A program made the translations under genes and the position numbers. From NCBI GenBank assembly GCA_002306745.1, contig DBSW01000035.1, positions 1 to 9,167 of the forward strand: 9,167 nt of DNA, written 5' to 3'. Positions 7,552 through 9,167 of this stretch are shown piece by piece. Source of the stretch: Dehalococcoidia bacterium UBA1332. GTDB lineage: Bacteria > Chloroflexota > Dehalococcoidia > Lucifugimonadales > Lucifugimonadaceae. The notes under the pieces are model-generated. The model saw only the letters and a program-made list of their open reading frames with translations, had not been told where the DNA came from and made no database searches. How positions within the stretch are numbered: position 1 is the stretch's first letter; each line of letters starts with the position of its first letter.

Positions 7552-7592
7552 AAAGTAAGCACCATCGAAAGTTTTCTGAGGGTGCTTACTTT
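7552..7592 (-). terminator. perfect 12-bp inverted repeat, likely terminator of the isomerase-RidA unit
   Basis: AAAGTAAGCACC (7552-7563) and GGTGCTTACTTT (7581-7592) are exact reverse complements with a 17-base loop. The loop contains a small extra GAAA/TTTC pair. On the minus strand it begins 22 bases after the stop of the RidA-like gene, and the descending arm ends in TTACTTT, as in an intrinsic terminator. The T-run is short and interrupted, so efficiency is uncertain. It could also be a processing or stability hairpin at the 3' end of the mRNA. Confidence 0.55.
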
Positions 7593-7614
7593 AAAGCATT
7601 TATCAATCAACAAA

Positions 7615-8271
7615 CTATTTTCGATTTTTAGACACTTTGTTGAGCATTTCAGGTGGCAAAGGATAGATCCATCCCCTGTTATGGATTATTGCTTTCGAGA
7701 GTTCCGGTGGGATAGCGACAATTATTTCTGGTTCAATAGAAAACCGTCCCGTGAAACCACCAATAGCGCTCCGAGCGTGGACGCCACCATAGTTTTGGTC
7801 TTCTCCATCAACCGCAAATTCTCCTTTCCCTCCACCGAATACAGACTGCCATCGTTCAGAGAATCCGTTCATTACCGCTGGTCCGCCATTAAATGCGACA
7901 TCAGTCGATACGACCATTCCCAGCGCTTTAACTGTGTATATAACGTCATTCAGATCTCCGCCTTCTCCTCCGCAAGTTAAACCCCAGTGGAGGCGTTTGA
8001 TCATTGAATTGGCTATCGACTGTGCAGCATCTTGACCTTCCTTGATCCGATCAGGATCGTCGTACATTTGACCTGGACCCAATCCCATTCCGGAAAGGTA
8101 AACTAATCCGGATTCGTGAAACACGATGCCGCTTATACCTTTATCTTTCAGAGTTGTAACCTCAGCCTCAAATGTGCCGAGATCGATTCCAAGCTTGTTG
8201 ATGCGGTCATAAACATCGAAGTTACGTTTTAGGTGGTCGGGGATGATGGAATTGTCGTAAAAAGTTCCCAT
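7615..8271 (-). CDS. RidA-like protein (YjgF/YER057c/UK114 superfamily), long variant
   Basis: This 218-aa protein has a RidA fold in its middle and C-terminal part. The family-like blocks are LVYLSGMGLGPG (residues 56-67), EGQDAAQSIANSMIKRL (78-94) and GDLNDVIYTVKALGMVVS (105-122). They continue with PAVMNGFSERWQSVFGGGKG (131-150) and HARSAIG (165-171). Arg167 aligns with the carboxylate-binding Arg of RidA (Arg105 in E. coli), followed by an acidic IEPEIIV strand. RidA proteins are usually about 130 residues and trimeric, deaminating reactive enamines or imines. Here about 45 residues precede the core, a short insert (about 151-163) follows FGGGKG, and about 28 residues follow the last strand. 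The sequence is closest to the divergent YjgF-like subgroup that carries a longer N-terminus. The start is ATG at 8271, with AAGGA 8 bases upstream. It follows the broken isomerase gene after 66 bases on the same strand. Confidence 0.8.
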   Translation of the reverse strand: MGTFYDNSIIPDHLKRNFDVYDRINKLGIDLGTFEAEVTTLKDKGISGIVFHESGLVYLSGMGLGPGQMYDDPDRIKEGQDAAQSIANSMIKRLHWGLTCGGEGGDLNDVIYTVKALGMVVSTDVAFNGGPAVMNGFSERWQSVFGGGKGEFAVDGEDQNYGGVHARSAIGGFTGRFSIEPEIIVAIPPELSKAIIHNRGWIYPLPPEMLNKVSKNRK

Positions 8272-8279
8272 TATTTATT

Positions 8280-8284
8280 TCCTT
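8280..8284 (-). promoter_or_regulatory. Shine-Dalgarno of the RidA-like gene
   Basis: AAGGA on the minus strand lies 8 bases before the ATG at 8271 and supports that start. It is followed by an AT-only spacer. Confidence 0.6.
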
Positions 8285-8337
8285 ATCGGGAGTTTTTTTT
8301 GGAGTTCGTTGAGGTCGACGCAATTTGTATCTGTCCT

Positions 8338-8751
8338 TCAACGTTTAAGCAGTTCACGAAGATAGGTTACAGCAATCGGCAATGCTTCAGTCGAGAGTAG
8401 ATTACCGCGCGGTTCATACACGATTGATATAGGCCCATCGAAGTTAGTGCTTTTCAGAATCTGCACTATACGCTGATAATCGAGCCATTGTTCCTCTATA
8501 TCGTTGTCGAAATAGAACTTTGCACGTACTATTTTTGCTTTTGAGGCACATATCTCGATTGATTCATATAGCTGATTATCTGCTATTTTGGTTGAATTAC
8601 CTTTGCCGCTCGCCCCAGGTGATCCTTGAAATTGACCAGTATCCAGAACATATGACAAAGCTGGACTATTTATCCTTTTTAACATTTTAAGCACTTGATC
8701 ACCAGTCGAAGGCGTAGCGCCATGATTGTGATTGTGCATATATACGGTCAC
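8338..8751 (-). CDS. C-terminal fragment of the isomerase (137 aa reading frame)
   Basis: This frame carries the second half of the barrel: VTVYMHNHNHG, YVLDTGQFQGSPGASG, IVRAKFYFDNDIEEQWLDY and ISIVYEPRGN. An annotator would start it at GTG 8751, which overlaps the preceding stop as GTGA. That GTG is an internal Val codon of the intact family sequence, because the upstream in-frame codons read AAQSG, which fits the family. The AGGA directly touching the GTG leaves no spacing for a ribosome-binding site. It is therefore better read as part of the broken gene than as a separate protein. Confidence 0.6.
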   Translation of the reverse strand: MTVYMHNHNHGATPSTGDQVLKMLKRINSPALSYVLDTGQFQGSPGASGKGNSTKIADNQLYESIEICASKAKIVRAKFYFDNDIEEQWLDYQRIVQILKSTNFDGPISIVYEPRGNLLSTEALPIAVTYLRELLKR

Positions 8752-9038
8752 TCCTGACTGCGCAGCGCAGTCACATATGATGCCGATTTGTTTATAACTG
8801 CTTCGAACGTTTCTTCGAAAGAATGATTGTTCACGACACCGTTGCCGGGTATGCGGATTGATCTAATTCCTAGGTATTGGAGCGCTTGGATCAGCGTTTT
8901 TGCACGATTAATTTCGCACGCAAATGAGCTAATCGGGTTCTGGAAATCGACTCTTAGCCCACAATATCCAAAATTGACACCGCGACTAGTTATTGAATAG
9001 GCAAGTTCTTTAAGGTAATTTGGTTCGTAACTGGACAA
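8748..9038 (-). CDS. middle fragment of the isomerase (about 96 aa reading frame)
   Basis: This frame is open from about 9083 (an in-frame TGA lies at 9084-9086), so the coding content begins before the nominal TTG at 9038: the upstream codons read VEGIDIEDRL and fit the family. It includes GVNFGYCGLRVDF, then RAKTLIQALQYLGIRSIRIPGN, which are barrel strands 2 and 3 with the helix between them. It ends with an aberrant ALRSQE tail where the frame is lost. No convincing ribosome-binding site precedes the TTG. Confidence 0.55.
   Translation of the reverse strand: MSSYEPNYLKELAYSITSRGVNFGYCGLRVDFQNPISSFACEINRAKTLIQALQYLGIRSIRIPGNGVVNNHSFEETFEAVINKSASYVTALRSQE
8755..8773. repeat. perfect 8-bp hairpin at the second frameshift
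   Basis: TGACTGCG (8755-8762) and CGCAGTCA (8766-8773) are exact reverse complements around a 3-base spacer. The element lies within coding sequence, exactly where the isomerase changes frame. It may be the cause of the indel (replication slippage, amplification or base-calling trouble at a hairpin) rather than a functional site. Confidence 0.6.
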
Positions 9039-9055
9039 TAGACGGTCTTCGATAT

Positions 9056-9163
9056 CTATACCTTCGACATCGAGCTGGCTAGATCAGCAGCTGCATAAAT
9101 GCAATTCTCGCTATTACCGAACCGGTCTGATAAAGATAGGGCTTGTATGTAGATCGGATTCAT
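9056..9163 (-). pseudogene. N-terminal fragment of the isomerase (35 codons before a premature stop)
   Basis: From ATG 9163 the frame reads MNPIYIQALSLSDRFGNSEN and then CIYAAADLASS, a plausible first strand and helix of the barrel. It then leaves the family pattern as MSKV and stops at 9056-9058. Only four bases precede the ATG in the window, so its ribosome-binding site and any upstream operon member are not visible. Confidence 0.55.
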
Positions 9164-9167
9164 TGAA

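Larger units (their letters stand above)
8338..9163 (-). pseudogene. sugar-phosphate isomerase/epimerase (AP endonuclease 2-like TIM barrel), broken by two frameshifts
   Basis: Three reading frames placed end to end give one continuous protein of this family. It runs from MNPIYIQALSLSDRFG at the ATG at 9163-9161, through VEGIDIEDRLLSSYEPNYL, to SGVTVYMHNHNHG and LDTGQFQGSPG, then SIVYEPRGN near the end. The first break lies between 9083 and 9056, most likely near 9072-9080. The second lies near 8762-8775. Both steps have the same sign and each is explained by one missing base. Restoring one base at each gives 828 nt, exactly 275 codons plus stop, the normal size for this family. The HNHNH and DTG segments and the late Glu are expected metal-site or active-site elements of the xylose-isomerase-like barrel. 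Decay, sequencing or assembly error, and unusual recoding are all possible. Error or decay is favoured because the frames do not compensate each other. Substrate unknown. Confidence 0.75.

Noticed and set aside
7582..7980. Plus-strand 132-aa open frame opposite the RidA-like gene
   Set aside because: It begins inside the terminator hairpin. Its product has no recognisable family pattern, while the opposite strand carries clear RidA motifs over the same bases.
8748..8751. GTGA stop/start overlap as evidence of two translationally coupled isomerase subunits
   Set aside because: The GTG is an internal Val codon of the family sequence, the codons before it also fit the family, and the adjacent AGGA has no spacing for initiation. 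A second frame break further upstream also points to damage or error rather than a designed split.
1..9167. CRISPR array, insertion sequence, integrase, toxin-antitoxin or other defence genes
   Set aside because: No direct-repeat series, transposase-like frames or terminal inverted repeats were found, and all long frames are accounted for by metabolic or transport families.

Overview
This window looks like a stretch of bacterial chromosome carrying ordinary catabolic and central-metabolism genes. There is no sign of a phage, plasmid, transposon, CRISPR array, rRNA or tRNA. Base composition is moderately AT-leaning, and TTG is probably used as a start at least once. The gene mix is a CocE/NonD-type hydrolase, a two-subunit sulfopyruvate/phosphonopyruvate-type decarboxylase, an MFS carrier, a long RidA-like protein and a TIM-barrel sugar-phosphate isomerase. 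It resembles that of free-living marine heterotrophs such as Chloroflexota of the SAR202 type. That placement is an inference from gene content only.

Layout from left to right. (1) Positions 3-884, plus strand: C-terminal part of a CocE/NonD-family alpha/beta hydrolase that enters from outside the window. (2) Positions 954-3527, minus strand: a likely operon, read in the order MFS transporter, ThDP-decarboxylase alpha subunit, beta subunit. The two subunit genes overlap by four bases. (3) Positions 3744-6428, plus strand: a complete acnA-type aconitase, divergent from the MFS operon across a 216-bp gap from its likely start. (4) Positions 6567-7478, minus strand: a TIGR01777/SDR39U1 NAD(P)-binding epimerase-like protein, with a 26-bp near-palindrome just upstream of its start. 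(5) Positions 7552-7592: a perfect 12-bp-arm inverted repeat, probably the terminator of the next minus-strand unit. (6) Positions 7615-9163, minus strand: a sugar-phosphate isomerase/epimerase gene broken by two frameshifts, followed by a RidA-like gene.

How the genes may work together. The MFS carrier and the two decarboxylase subunits plausibly form an uptake-and-decarboxylation cassette for a small 2-oxo acid such as sulfopyruvate, phosphonopyruvate or a relative. The substrate cannot be read from sequence. The isomerase and RidA-like genes look like part of a second catabolic operon that continues beyond the right edge. Aconitase is the TCA-cycle enzyme. The SDR39U1-type protein has no assured substrate.

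No clearly new biological system is visible. The items most worth a second look are the doubly frameshifted isomerase, whose second break falls inside a perfect hairpin, the operator-like palindrome before the SDR39U1 gene, and the substrate of the two-subunit decarboxylase.
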